64,000 nucleotides of DNA from Oncomelania hupensis (GCA_036898135.1 CM072515.1:51807034-51871033), one strand, 5' to 3'; shown: positions 33,664 to 45,508, counted from the first letter of the stretch. A program made the numbers and translations. Notes: generated from the sequence alone by a model not told the origin.

Positions 33664-33877
33664 GTTTGTTTATTTGCGTGTGTGTGCTTGTGCAAATTCA
33701 CGCAAATTCCCCTTTCATCTCCTATTATAATGCGTTAACATTGTTGTCTTTCATTTGTCATCCTTTTGCATCCTTGATGTAATTTGGCGCCTATTCATCA
33801 ACTGGGATTATTGTTGTTTGATCTGTCCTAGATGTCAAAATTACTCCCTCAATTCCTTGAGCCCGGTCATTTCTAGG

Positions 33878-33921
33878 GCTTTGTGTGTGTTTGTGTGTGT
33901 TTGTGTGTGTGTGTGTGTTGT
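33878..33921 (+). repeat. Imperfect (GT)n microsatellite
   Basis: Short GT tract with TTT interruptions. Confidence 0.85.
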
Positions 33922-34083
33922 GTGTCCTTTCTCTTTTATTTGAAAGCCATGTCTCCCAGCCCATGCTTCTGTGTGGAAAGAAGAAGAAGAATAGGCGGAT
34001 GATAATAGCAGTGAGAGTAGAAGGAAGAGATAAAAAGGAGAAAATGAAAGAAAATGTGGAGAAGTCAGAAAGAGAGTGTGTGA

Positions 34084-34085
<2 letters not shown>

Positions 34086-34173
<88 letters not shown>

Positions 34174-34193
34174 AAGAACAAGAACAAGAACAA
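34086..34193 (+). repeat. (GA)n microsatellite followed by (AACAAG)n
   Basis: About 85 bp of GA run into four AACAAG units. The AACAAG units abut the 3' end of the LINE fragment to the right and are probably its tail, which reads CTTGTT on the minus strand. Confidence 0.9.
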
Positions 34194-34872
34194 AGTTTAA
34201 TGACTATAGGCCACCGGCCCCTAGTTTGGGTCCGTAAACATTATAAACAATTGTACCACAACGTATTAATAACGTAATATAAATATTCATTATAGAAGCA
34301 CTGAATATAAAGCAGACTCGTTCTACACATTAAACAATATTTTCAAGGCATTCCACAACCCCCTGTCTGATCTTCATTGCATTGAATAAAAAAACACCAA
34401 GTTTGCGAGTGTCTGACACAGATCCATTACGTATGTAGTTAATGTACGACTGATGCCTTACATTCAGATATTTCTGTCTTAAATTGGTGTATAATGGACA
34501 CACAAATAAAATATGATCCTCGTTTTCTTCTATTCTGCAAAGTTTACACTTACTATCGTTCAAGTGATTGCCAAATGTTTTTCGAAAAACAGATGCACCA
34601 ATGGGTAGGACACCAAGCCTTAACTTAACCAGACAATCACGAAAACATTTAATATCTATGTAGTCAAAATACCTTTCACTTTCAAATATGTCCTTAAATA
34701 ATTTATAGTCTCTAAATATTTCTTTACAGGTCACAGAACCACTCCATTCTTGTACATAGGTATCTTTCATTCTCTGTTTGAATAATGAAACAAATGCTTT
34801 TGTACACCCTACACTTTGTTGAAACCAAACATGACCAAAGCCTAATGAAAATAAAGTGTCCTTTACCTTAGT
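34194..34872 (-). pseudogene. LINE 3' fragment with C-terminal zinc-knuckle domain
   Basis: The minus strand encodes WVTKVKDTLFSLGFGHVWFQ, continues in the same sense through QRMKDTYVQEWSG and KLRLGVLPIGASVFRKTFGN, and ends with a C-x2-C...H...C motif (CKLCRIEENEDHILFVC). This combination is typical of the C-terminal end of invertebrate LINE proteins outside the RTE group. The open part is 34330-34770. The 5' end is truncated near 34872, and the 3' untranslated part ends at the AACAAG tail. Confidence 0.8.
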
Positions 34873-35254
34873 TACCCAGCATTTTTTCCCTCTGTCATCG
34901 AGAGAGAAAGAGAGGAAGAAGAGGAAGGCGGGGGAGTGGGGAGAGGAAGAGAAGAAGATGAGGAAGAAGGAGGAGGATGAGAATCATCACTATTCGACAG
35001 TCTCTACCATTCAACAATATATATCTCTCTCCCTCTCTCTACCCTACCCTTCTTTCTCTCACTTTCTCTTTCACTCTCACTCTCCCCCCCCCCTCCTCTC
35101 CGATGCCCCCTGTCCCTTACCTCAGTCCATCCATTATTAGCCATAACCATGTGTGTTATACAATTTTGTGGAGAACTCTCTGCGAGCCTGGTTTTGTTAC
35201 CCAAGTACCCCTTAGAACTACAATATTTAGATGGGGCGACATGCACTCGCGCGC
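34873..35254. other. No gene; purine- and CT-rich simple sequence
   Basis: A GA-rich stretch (34895-34985) is followed by CT-rich sequence (35020-35100). Open frames here are compositional artefacts. Confidence 0.5.
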
Positions 35255-35390
35255 GCACACATACACACATACACACACACACATACACACATCCTCAAGC
35301 ACACATGTATCATCCCCACCCTCACGCGCCACGCACTCGCACACCCACGCACTCGCACACACACACACACACACATGCACACGCCACAAC
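35255..35390 (+). repeat. (CA)n-rich microsatellite cluster
   Basis: Several CA tracts broken by CGC and TCA interruptions. Confidence 0.9.
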
Positions 35391-35395
35391 AAACA

Positions 35396-35700
35396 AAGAT
35401 ACAAGATACAAGATAGATACAAGATTATTTATTGCCAAGCGAATAATACACAAGGAATGTATTTGGTCCACGCTGCAGCACCACACACAAAAGCACACAT
35501 AAAACATAGTGAACAAACAAACACAAACGCAAACTCACAGAAAGTCGCTAACAACAACTGGAGACGACATCCCAAAGGCTAGAGGTTGCTTGGGCCTGGT
35601 GGCCAAAGGGTCCTCACGGTGGACTCGAACCCTCTTTAGGGCCACTGGGCCAGATGCTTCTGGCGACAACGCGTGCCTTTTTATGCAGACCTCAGTATCA
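35396..35700 (-). mobile_element. Probable retroelement 3' end with ATACAAG-repeat tail
   Basis: Four ATACAAG/ATACAAGAT units at 35398-35427 adjoin TTATTTATTGCCAAGCGAA. On the minus strand this reads as a 3' end followed by a TTGTATC repeat tail, as in some invertebrate LINEs and their SINE partners. A B-box-like GGGTTCGAGTCC occurs on the minus strand at about 35620. No coding is recognised, so the family is unassigned. Confidence 0.4.
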
Positions 35701-36306
35701 AACACCCGATGACGCTTTACTTCTTCCTGCTGTCCCGGTAACCCCTTCCTCTTATGTCTTTGACAGCGAAAGCAACTTAGGCTTATGCTGTCAGAGAAAG
35801 TAAAAAAAATACACTCCAGGACATTACTGTACATCAGCTGAGATGAAAATAGCAGAGATCCTTCGAAGTCTGTGATTGACACTTCTTTCGTTTTTAGAGA
35901 AAGCAAGCGTGCGAAGAGGAGAGAAAGAGGTATTTCTATGGCCGTGCTGGGTAGCTTTTATCTACTTCTAGTATTTCATTTCAAACTACGTTGAAAGTGT
36001 CCAAAAAAAGTGAACATTACCATTTTTATATATAAAATGGTTCGTTCAGTAAGGATTCTTACACAAATTCACATTATCTTGGATATACTAACACTGATTT
36101 TAAAATAAAATATATCCATGAAGTCATTTCTTTGGAGTGTCCGTTTTCAACAAAACCATGCCAACAGTGTTCGACGAAGGTTGTGACCTTTTTTAACCTG
36201 TGCATATTAATGAGCTGCTTACATTGGTGCGTCATTCACCGATAGTAGACCGCCAATATGAAACGATGGCAAAAGCTATGAGAGGTCCCTAATCAGAGGT
36301 GACCTT
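35701..36306. other. No recognisable feature
   Basis: Non-coding DNA up to the DNA-transposon end. Confidence 0.4.
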
Positions 36307-36850
36307 CAGGGCCGGATCACTTACTCTTGGAGGGGGGGGGGTTCCAAAAATTTTTTAAGGGGTTAGGGGTGACAAAAACGTGTCCGCTCGAGGAACTTGA
36401 GTAGAATGAGGAACGTTTTACTTATCACCAGTGTCGGATAGTGCAGTGGTTGGAGCACTCGCTACTGTGTCGAAAGTGAAGCACCGTCCGGTGCGGTTAG
36501 CACTTGGATGGGTGACCGCTAAGGTGTGAAGCGACAAACAACAACGCCCCCAGTTGACTCAACTGTGATTGAGTACCTACTCTCTTGAGGGTGGGGAAGG
36601 TAAAGCAGCGAGGGAGAGAGTTGGGCATCACCCTCATTACGCTGGCCCAAGATAAGTGTGATCTCCAACATCACGCTCCCCTACGGCCACAAGGCTATGG
36701 GACTACCTACCTACCTACCTACCAACTAAATTAAGAGCTTTAAAAAAACTCCATATATATATTTTTTTTCTGACTGAGTGAGGTACATCGAATGGCCAGG
36801 GGGGGGTTCCGGAACCCAGGAACCCCCCCCCCCCCCCAGATCCGGCCCTG
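36307..36850. mobile_element. Non-autonomous DNA transposon with CAGGGCCGGATC inverted ends
   Basis: The left end reads CAGGGCCGGATC, then AC-rich spacer, a G run and GTTCC. The right end is the inverted equivalent (GGAAC, a C run, GATCCGGCCCTG). ACCTT lies directly outside both ends, a possible 5-bp duplication. The ends look like those of non-autonomous hAT-type elements, but hAT duplications are normally 8 bp, so the superfamily is uncertain. There is no transposase. Most of the interior is a separate SINE (36430-36724). Confidence 0.65.
36430..36724 (+). mobile_element. SINE with tRNA-like A-box and 5S rRNA-like block
   Basis: Begins with GGATAGTGCAGTGGTTGGAGC, an A-box-type promoter motif. 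At 36497-36516 it has TTAGCACTTGGATGGGTGAC, which closely matches the box C region of eukaryotic 5S rRNA. The body runs to GGCCACAAGGCTATGGGA, followed by a (CTAC)n tail at about 36703-36723. It is nested inside the inverted-repeat transposon. Confidence 0.65.
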
Positions 36851-36935
36851 ACCTTCGCTCTCGCAAAGCAGCAGCCACGCACGTGTGTCACTGCTTCAGG
36901 ATCTGTTTTTCGTTCTCTTTCTCGTTCTTCTTCGT

Positions 36936-36943
<8 letters not shown>

Positions 36944-36991
<48 letters not shown>
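36944..36991 (+). repeat. (CT)n-(CA)n compound microsatellite
   Basis: CT tract followed directly by a CA tract, then CAGAGA repeats to about 37005. Confidence 0.92.
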
Positions 36992-36992
<1 letters not shown>

Positions 36993-37141
36993 GAGACAGA
37001 GACAGAGTCAGAGAAACACACTTTTTCAGAATTTAATAAACTGATTTTAGATGAATGGATTAATTCAGAATCTGTTTTAAATATTTTTAAAATATTTATT
37101 TTTACGTTTCATAGATATATTTGTTTGTTATATATATATAT

Positions 37142-37142
<1 letters not shown>

Positions 37143-37200
<58 letters not shown>
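37143..37200 (+). repeat. (GA)n microsatellite
   Basis: About 55 bp of pure GA, directly upstream of a SINE head. Confidence 0.95.
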
Positions 37201-37201
<1 letters not shown>

Positions 37202-37206
37202 AGGGT

Positions 37207-37455
37207 ATCGGGTAGCTCAGTTGGTAAATCGGCTTACTGGTAACCGAAAGGGCCCTGATTCGAATCCCGGATTGGCTAACGTGTGACCATATTTTTTCCC
37301 CTTATTATCAACTGGATCGCCGGTGTCAGGATTATGTGACCAGCCCCGAGTTGCCTAAGCAGAGCGCTACTATTTTGGCGGAAATGTGTGGTACCCTAGG
37401 TCCACCGAGAGCGATCTGTAGTGGTCTCGAAACGTTGTTTGTGAAGAAAAAAAAA
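37207..37455 (+). mobile_element. tRNA-derived SINE
   Basis: The head has an A-box TAGCTCAGTTGG and a B-box GATTCGAATCCC about 45 bp downstream, with a possible GGT (Thr) anticodon loop CTGGTAA but weak arm pairing. It continues as a non-tRNA body (ACCAGCCCCGAGTTGCC and following) and ends near a short A run at about 37447-37455. The broken arms show it is not a functional tRNA gene. Confidence 0.7.
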
Positions 37456-37873
37456 GATGGCGGCCAGAGTGCTGAGCTTTTGATTTGCGAATGGCGATGT
37501 GTTCAATTGTGAAGTAGCGAGGGAGGACTTTTTGTCATTTGCAGTCTAATAAGATTTGTGTACTTGTTTTCTGACGGAATAATTATGTTTATGTGCTATC
37601 GGTATGAGTTTAGTATTTATATTTCATAGTATTATTATTATTATTGTTTCATCAGTGCGAGTGACAGTAACTTTCACTTTCAGCCAACTTCACTTTGATT
37701 GGCTGTTGTGTAGTCATCATGTGCTGCGCATCCTCGCTTATATGGCAAAAGGTTGTCCAGAAGCAAAAATAGTTCATGCGGCGAAACACTAAACGCTTCG
37801 TGACGCTTTTTAAAATTCTAGACAACTCGGGGCAGGAGTCGCCTATACGCTCCCATATTTTGTGACTATACTC
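37456..37873. other. No recognisable feature
   Basis: Non-coding DNA. A short (ATT)n patch lies near 37630. Confidence 0.4.
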
Positions 37874-37932
37874 TAGAGAGAGAGACAGACAGAGAGAGAG
37901 AGACAGAGAGAGAGACAGAGAGAGAGAGAGAG
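37874..37932 (+). repeat. Imperfect (GA)n microsatellite
   Basis: GA tract interrupted by CAGA units. Confidence 0.92.
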
Positions 37933-38079
37933 AATATTATTCCAAAAAGGGATCGTACATAGCAAAAAATAGAAGAGAATTGTTGAGGAAATAGAATTAT
38001 TACATGTTTTGATTGATCTACGTCTCTTCTTCTCAGCCCTCTGTGGGTCTGCATGTGCGACTCGTGCTCTATATAGTAA

Positions 38080-39000
38080 ATCGTTGCAGGCGACGAGAGG
38101 GTAGAAATATAAACAAGGCAAACGAGAAAGACCCCTATACGCCATCAACAACCCCCTCCCCCTACCTCTCCTCATTCTCTTTCTCTCTTTCTTTCTCTCT
38201 CTACACCTCCCATACCTCGAAGGCGACGTGAGGGTGAATCTATAATACTGCGTAAGAGAAAAGCCTCCCCCACCCCCTCCTTCCCTTGTCCATCGCTTCC
38301 CAAACCATCTCTGATACTCCCCGAACTCCACGCAACCCAAATGTTACGAGTCGTTTGAACTGTTGCAGACAATGGGTGGGTGGGTGGCGGGGTATGTGTG
38401 GGGTGGGGTTGGGGGTGGTGAAAATATAAACAAAGAAGAAATAAAGACACTTCCCCTCACCCCCTATTCCTCTTCCTGACCTCTCAACCCCCATGACAAA
38501 TTCCCGAAATCATGCGTTCAACCATGATACAGTGTTATGTTTTGGAAGCGCTCGGGGGAGGGGAGCGGGAGAGGTAGAAATATAGCCTAAACGAGAGGGG
38601 GGAAAAACTCCCTCCTTTCCACAAAAGCAAAAGCAAAACGCCCGACGACCGCCACTCCCTGTATGACATAGTACCTGATCTCTGGCGATGAGAGAGTTAA
38701 AAGAAGGCAAGAAAGCAAAAAGACATCCCCTATTCCCCCACGCCCAGCCCTCTCACTCTACCCACACAAACATGAAAAGAAAAAGTTAAAAAAAAAAACG
38801 AACAACCCAAACTCCTTCCCGTCTCTATAGGACATTGTAAATTGTCTCAGGTGATGACAGTGGTAAAATATAAACAAGGCGAAAAAAAGAGAAAACCTCC
38901 GCTCCAGTCCTTCTCCAAACCCCCGAATCCTCGCATCCGAACTTGTAATGATTATGCAGTGAATACTTGCTAAGACAACGAGAGGCTGACTAAATAACCA
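38080..39000 (+). repeat. Degenerate tandem repeat block
   Basis: Recurring words (a GACGAGAG-like motif, then GTAGAAATATAAACAAGGC, then purine-rich sequence and a C-rich stretch) appear near 38100, 38420, 38575, 38690 and 38870. The irregular spacing suggests decayed units of roughly 115-175 bp. Non-coding. Confidence 0.45.
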
Positions 39001-40189
39001 ATAGAATGATCGAGTTTATGGCCTGTCTTAATTGGAAGATTCGAGGAGATTCAAAACCTTTTTTTAGTCCAAAAGGTTCCGCAACCTAGCTTCGGGATCT
39101 GAGGACCTCGAAAAATTTTTGGGGTACCTTTACGAACCTTCCATTAGGTAAGGCGGGAAAAATGTAAAGGGTGTGTGAGTTTTCTTAAGAACTCTTTGTA
39201 TTCACTTGGTTCCTATACTCCCCCCCCCCCTTCCCTCCACTATCACATCCTTCTACCCCCTACCCCTCCTCTTACCCCATCCCTTCTTTGGCCTTCCGAC
39301 GCACTCTTGTCGCACTTCGCCCTGTGAAACTTGGGATTTATGGTAGGCCTACACGTACAGCAATAGACCTAAGTTGCTAGGTAACAGTCTGTAATGAAAC
39401 CTACAACCAAGTAAATAGGTTAAGCGTTGTTGGTTGTAGTTCTATTGTTCTGTCTTTTCATTCTGTTGGGGGCAATTGATGCCTTGAAAATTGAGCGAGA
39501 ACGTGGCAGGCGGTGGTTCTATAATTGGTTGACGGCTTGGTAAGCCGAAAAACCAAAACCATTAGGACATGACCCTGGTTTACATTTGATTGAGGTGATT
39601 TGTTCTGCGATGTTTTTGTTTCTCTCCACTTTCGAAGGAGTGTCACACATCAAGATATTTATTAATACTTCATTTAATTATCCGAGTATCGAAAGAGCCA
39701 GATACCCATTATCAGTTCGGTTGATTGGGGGAGTGATTGCTGACTGTTGTGCAATATTTCATTTATCTCCACGTGTCATTCACCGAAGTACTAACCACAT
39801 TGGTTTCTGCTTAACCTCTCCATGCAAATAGCGTGCGCGCGATCCACTGCGCTATTGCGCCAGCCAGTGCATGAAAAGGCAATGGGCGATAATGCTTCCA
39901 TATATCAGAATTTACTTCTTGTTACCTCCCCTGGCCTCTTCTCCATCACCTTCTTTTCTGTCAGGCATTTTATCTTCCAAAATTGAAAGAAGAAAGAAAA
40001 TGTGAGCTTAAAATGGCGGTGATTTCTGGCGTAAAATTCGCATCAAAGCGTTTTGTTCGGCCATAAAGTGTCCTTTCTTCCGTGCTGTTTTAGGAAATTT
40101 ATTTTTACGAGGAGTTATTGAGCAAAAGGATGAATATAAAGTTGAGACTGAGGACACGAGAAGAATATTACTACGACTGTGGAAGCCTC
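39001..40189. other. No gene; possible SINE scrap near 39840
   Basis: Non-coding. The minus strand near 39840-39866 has TAGCGCAGTGGATCG, an A-box-like motif, but no B-box is found. Nothing else is recognised. Confidence 0.4.
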
Positions 40190-40591
40190 TGTCTGGTTTT
40201 CTCGAAGTTTGTCTTGGAGGTTAATGCTGGGATTTGAAACTGAGAGTCTGAGAAATTGGCTTCGCATCTCCTGCAGGGCGCAGGAGAACAACGGCCACGT
40301 GCGAAGCTTGGTCAGGAATCTTGTTGTCTTACAGGAAGCTGTACTAGCGACTATCAAGCGTCGGAAGCTGGCCTGATTTGGACATGTCTCACGACATTAC
40401 AGCCTTTTAAAGCTCATCAAGGTGGTTACAGGCAAGGGCGGCAGAGAAAGAGCTTGTCCGACAACATCAAAGAAGGCACGGGCATACCATGTCAGACCTC
40501 TTATCGAAAGCAGCCAACAGGACACAAATGGAGAGGGATTTCACTTTTGTCGGCCCTTTGCTCCGCCAGACGCCTGCAGAAATCGAGACAG
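40190..40591 (+). pseudogene. RTE-like LINE 3' fragment
   Basis: The plus strand encodes, across three frames, pieces of the LINE C-terminus: VLATIKRRKLA, RQRKSLSDNIKEGTGIP, DLLSKAANR and a final stretch ending near 40590. These correspond in order to the C-terminal region seen intact at 32656-33126, but belong to a distinct subfamily. At least two frameshifts are present. The coding end runs directly into a (GAT)n tract. Confidence 0.75.

Positions 40592-40671
<80 letters not shown>
40592..40671 (+). repeat. (GAT)n microsatellite, probable LINE tail
   Basis: About 26 GAT units follow directly on the LINE 3' end, then GGAAATAAATAATCG. The position suggests the tract began as the short-repeat tail of the LINE. 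Confidence 0.9.
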
Positions 40672-40673
<2 letters not shown>

Positions 40674-41033
40674 AATAAATAATCGAACCGTTATAGAACT
40701 GGAAGAAGATTAAAAGACTAAGCGCAGAGTCAACATTCATAGATATATCGACAACTGTAATTTGTTTTTTTTTCTTGTTCTGGTGACTGTGGCACGAACT
40801 TTTCTTCTCGGCCACTGTGGTCTTAGCATCGTTATTATGTTGTTTTTTTTCCAAGGTTTTTCTTGATGTCACGAACTGAACTCTGGTCTTTGGACCTCGG
40901 CATCGGTCGTACCTATCCAGATCGGAGTGATTTGATCGCGAATAAACAAAATGACGGAGAAAAAACATTTTAGTCGTACACAGACAATATTTTATTTATT
41001 TATTTTGGCGTCTATTCACATAATTGTGTGACA
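40672..41033. other. No recognisable feature
   Basis: AT-rich non-coding DNA between two microsatellites. Confidence 0.4.
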
Positions 41034-41216
41034 TTACACACACACACACACACACGCACACACACACACAAACGCACACCCACACACACACAGGCACACG
41101 CACTCGCTCACATACCCACACACACACACAAAGAGGCACACGCGCTCGCTCACATACACACACACACCCACACGGACGCACCCCCCCCCACACCCCCCCC
41201 CCCCACACACACATCA
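41034..41216 (+). repeat. (CA)n-rich microsatellite cluster
   Basis: CA tracts interrupted by CGCTCGCTCACA segments that recur twice, plus C runs near 41180-41203. Confidence 0.92.
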
Positions 41217-41380
41217 CTGTACGAGGAAACGAATAGCGGTTTACTGTATTGAAAATCAAGTGTCACTGATTCTGAATTCAGATTTTGTACAAAATTCCAT
41301 CTCGTTTATTCGTATGCGTTGATAAAAGCAAAATAACAGTTCACTCGCTGGTTTTACAGTTCTCAAAAATCAGAGCGTCG

Positions 41381-41384
<4 letters not shown>

Positions 41385-41452
<68 letters not shown>

Positions 41453-41472
41453 TTCTCTCTCTCTCTCTTTCT
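41385..41472 (+). repeat. (CT)n microsatellite
   Basis: About 55 bp of pure CT, then CT with TTT interruptions. Confidence 0.95.
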
Positions 41473-42738
41473 TAGTCTCTTTCACCATCCCCCTTCTTCC
41501 CCCCATCTCTCTGCCTTCCCTTCCCCATCCCCAATTTCTCTGTGTAGATGGAAGGTAACGAAGCACAAATGGCAGGAGGATGACAGTTTGGCAGAACATA
41601 TTATTTTGTGCCTGTGATCTACGGTCCTCTTTCCCCTCGCGGAAGGTTCCGGGGACTAATCGCGTCGCTCATCTTTGTATACATACGCGATTAATTTTCC
41701 TATCGGAATTCTGGAGCGAGAGAGCGAAGGGGTGAGTTCATAACCCGCAGAAGAGTTCGGAGTGGTAGAGTTCATAACCATTGGAAGAATTCTTGTGGCA
41801 AGGGGGTGAGGAATATGATCGGAGAGTATTGCCTATGTTCGTGTTCCCACCGTTTTATATTTCCGATCCCACAGCTATTAGGTTTCCACAGTTCATTAGT
41901 TTTCACAGGTTATTTCTCCTCTCAGATCTATGTCCCCAAAGCCCTTTGTTTCCCCAAGTTCTTGTTCACACAGTAACAGTTCCATATTCATACATCTTCT
42001 TTTTGCCACAAGTCTGAATTCCACTCAACCTCTTCTAGCTCTATGTTAAATTCCAGCTCTATGTTAAATTCTAGCTCTGTGTTAAATCCCAAACAGTTTG
42101 GATTGTTTGGCAGCTCATTTGCTGACTGACTTTAATTTGGCCTTGAAAAGGTTTCCATCCATACTTTACGCAAGTTATTCTTCTCCAAAGACGTTTAACC
42201 TACATATAGACACGAAAACATAAGGCTGTGGGAACGTAGTTATGACCCGTGTGACGCTTCATAACCAGTTGTAGAGTTTGTCTGAGAGGAAAGTGATAAA
42301 TGTGTTTTACTTTTCACCTTGTATAAATCTTCAACCTTGTTTTCACGTCTGATGCCGTTCGGCAGAATAGTTCCAACATGCTCCCTCCCATTTTCGGTAG
42401 GAATAGATTTAGTATATATGATGAAGGAATTATTTTAAAATGCTGTAACTGGTTTATAATTTGTAACGAGGTATTGGTTTCTTACCATCACCACCTCCAC
42501 CATCACCACCACCACACCAGCTATGACATATTACATCAGTGAGCTTACGTTTTGGACTGCTCCAAGGTCCAAATGACCATACATTGGTACAGTCTGCTCC
42601 AGGAAACAGATTTAATCTTCAGCAGCTGCGGTGATTATGGTGATCGTACACATAAAAAATATTTATCTTCGCCAGGAAACTCCGATTTCGTTTTGTAAGA
42701 TCCGGTGCGGCGGCGGCGCGGCTGCGGTGTTGGGGTGG
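41473..42738. other. No recognisable feature
   Basis: Non-coding DNA. A short duplication of TCTAGCTCTATGTTAAATTC occurs near 42025-42085. Confidence 0.4.
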
Positions 42739-42796
42739 GGTGGGGGTGGGGGTGGGGGATGTTGTGATGGTGGTGGTGGTGGTGCTGCTACTGGAA

Positions 42797-42879
<83 letters not shown>
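42739..42879 (+). repeat. GGGT/GGT-rich patch and (GAT)n microsatellite
   Basis: GGGGTG and GGT repeats (42730-42785) are followed by about 27 GAT units (42799-42879). No LINE coding was recognised upstream. Confidence 0.92.
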
Positions 42880-43884
42880 AGGGTAATGATATCAGTGATT
42901 GTAGACTTTCACGCCACAATAGCATGATACTGATGATAAAAGTTCTGATTCATCGGTCGGCGCCGAGCTTATCTCCAAACTGGAGCGCGTTCCCCAATGT
43001 TGCAGCATCCTTCCCTCCCCTCTCTACCCGCTCCACCGCCACTTCACAAATGTATCCTCCACCCCTCCGCACTGCTCCACACCCACCTAAAAAAAGTGTC
43101 TTGAACATGTAGGCAAGACATTGCATTTTTCTTTCTCCGAGAGAAAACGTGACACTTCACCAATCCTCACACATATGAATCTTCAATATGTAAAGACCGT
43201 TGCTTTTAAATCGCATGTCCTCAGGCATGTTCTGCATTTCTAACATTTTGTGTAGATATAAATGGAAAGAGAGAGAGACAGACAGACAGATAGACAGATA
43301 TAGACGGAGATTTATTGCTGTAATAGCATTACAAATAATATAGATTTAAACATTACTGTGGTTTCGTATGAGCCCATTGGAGAAGAAAGGCAGGAGAGAG
43401 GGGGAGATTTTGCCGCCCTATAATATCCTACGCTGTATATCATACGACCTCCGAATTACGGGATAGGTTATGGGGGGAGGGGATAATAGCACTAAAATAA
43501 AATTTGATTTAAACATTATTGTGGCATCAGTACTATAATCTGAGCTCGTATGTAAATTGTCCAAAGTCCTGCACCTACTGCGAAATTATTAAACTGCAAT
43601 TGAGAGAGAGCAGCAGCATGCCATTTGTCAGTCTTAAGGCTTTGAAACCAGGAGACGCAGCGTGCACCTTTGGGTCCCAAATCGCTCAAAAATCCTCGAA
43701 GCGCTTTTTTTGGCAAACAAGGCTAATTTATTTTATTGATTGTAGCCCCAGAGGACACATTGGAGGACGTCCTTTTTATCATGTACAATTATCTAAATTC
43801 TTACTATAGTGTTACGCCTTTTAGCTCGTTTCGTGATGTAGACAGGGTTTTGAATGCATACACCGCCATCTACTCCAACTGTCT
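42880..43884. other. No recognisable feature
   Basis: Non-coding DNA. A CAGA/TAGA patch lies near 43270-43305. Confidence 0.4.
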
Positions 43885-43935
43885 GTCAGTCTGTCTGTCT
43901 GTCTCTCTGTCTCTCGCTCTCTCTCTCTCTCTTCC
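43885..43935 (+). repeat. (CTGT)n-(CT)n patch
   Basis: Short CTGT units followed by CT dinucleotides. Confidence 0.8.
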
Positions 43936-45157
43936 TCCTTCATACTCTCCTTACCTTCACCCATTACTTCCCTCCCTCTCTCTGACCGTCATTAGTAGTT
44001 TCCATTAGGCTAACCTCTGTTGATGCTGTCAACTGGGGGTCTTAGACTCTCTATATTAACGTGCCCTCAAAAAAGATTTTCTAACCACTCCAGTCAAAGG
44101 CAGACAGTTGAAACTGGAGGTCTTAAAGACGTTTTAAGAAAGGCTTCAGTAGCTGAAGAACTGTCGAGTCTCGTGAGTCTAGCCAGAAAAGCAGAGGAGC
44201 GGTCGAGTCAGCTGGGTCTGAATAAACCTTAACCGGCGAACGGTAGCGCCACAGAAAGGCATCGCTGTATATCTGAAATGGAAAGACCCCAGAAAGTCTC
44301 CACTATGAGTGTGTGGGTTTGTCTGAGAGGAAAGATTAAGAAAGAGGAAAGATTGTTGACAAATTTTTCTGTTGGACTGAACAGAAGAGACTGTAGAAAA
44401 CAGAGTCTTACAAAGTAATTTCAATGAGAGAGAGAGAGAGAGATGAGAGTATGGGTTCTAAAATATCTTACGGGAAAGATAGGTGAAGGGAGAGAAAAGT
44501 TGACAAATCTTTCTTCTGGCTTGAAGTGCGTGGATCCGAGGGGGTCTCAATAACACTTCAGCAAGTCTAAATGAAGGACGACTTCTCCTACAAAACACGG
44601 CAAAATACCTCAAATACATTTTGCTAAAGTTGCAGCCACTGGATATGTGTGTTTCGGAACAGGATTCTGGAGCTAAAAATGCAAATCCAACTCTTTTGCG
44701 GAAAGATCGAAAATGTTGTTGTTGTTGTTTGTAGATTATAGTCACACGACACTTTCGCATATAGGTGACTACTGGACCGATTTGTACTGACACCAGCGGG
44801 CCAGTTGTTGGTAAAGGGGAAGATCGAAAATATGTTCAAAACCCCTTTTGTAAGAAAGTTAGATGAAGCAGGCTGCTAGCAAAAATCTGCGCCAAGTAGG
44901 CAAACCTTTTACCCTTGGCACGGCATGAAGTCAATGATTGTGAAAGCAGTCAGTGATCGAAGTCATATTGTGGATGTGCTTGGATGTTTGGAATTTTTAA
45001 TAATGTTCGTCACGCAGGCATGCGAAATTGGGGTCGCCTTTTCAGCACAAAGTGCGGCCACCGCTGGGCAGTGCCACCCAGGCTATGGGGGAATAAGACG
45101 TAGTGCTTGCTGGGTGTTGTTTGTTTTTGTTTTTTTTTTCCGGCGTAACATCCCTTT
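43936..45157. other. No recognisable feature
   Basis: Non-coding DNA. A short GA patch lies at 44426-44443. Open frames here carry no domain. Confidence 0.4.
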
Positions 45158-45508
45158 CTGACCCCTTTACCTACCGTCCAAGCAACAAAATCTAAGAGCA
45201 TACTGCCAACCTGCAGCATCCAATGTTGTTCAACCCATTCCAGACGGGGTCCCGCTCCGCGCCATACATCCACTGCTACCCTATCCGCAGGCGTGGGGAT
45301 GTGAGGGATCTTGGCAGAGACATCATTTGCAGGCTTACAGCCCAGGGGAGGTGCAAGCATTAAAGCACCCCCCCCCCCTTCCGGACCAAAACTCCGCGCA
45401 AATCGTCTGCAGCTCTTGTCACCACCGTAACTGAACAACGTTGGATGCTGCGGGCTGACAGGATGCTCTTAGGTCTTGTTGGTGGGATGGTAGGTAAGGG
45501 GATTTGGG
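45158..45508. repeat. Inverted repeat, about 75-bp arms
   Basis: The left arm (45158-45234) and right arm (45431-45508) pair through CCCCTTTACCTACC, then TCTAAGAGCAT, then GCAGCATCCAAYGTTGTTCA, with several mismatches. The spacer is about 195 bp and does not pair. It could be a decayed MITE or two copies of one repeat in opposite orientation. Confidence 0.6.

Noticed and set aside
34977..35582. 201-codon plus-strand frame
   Set aside because: Made of CT-rich and CA-rich simple sequence plus a retroelement tail, with no domain.
37207..37280. Functional tRNA gene
   Set aside because: A- and B-boxes are present, but the D and anticodon arms do not pair and a SINE body follows.
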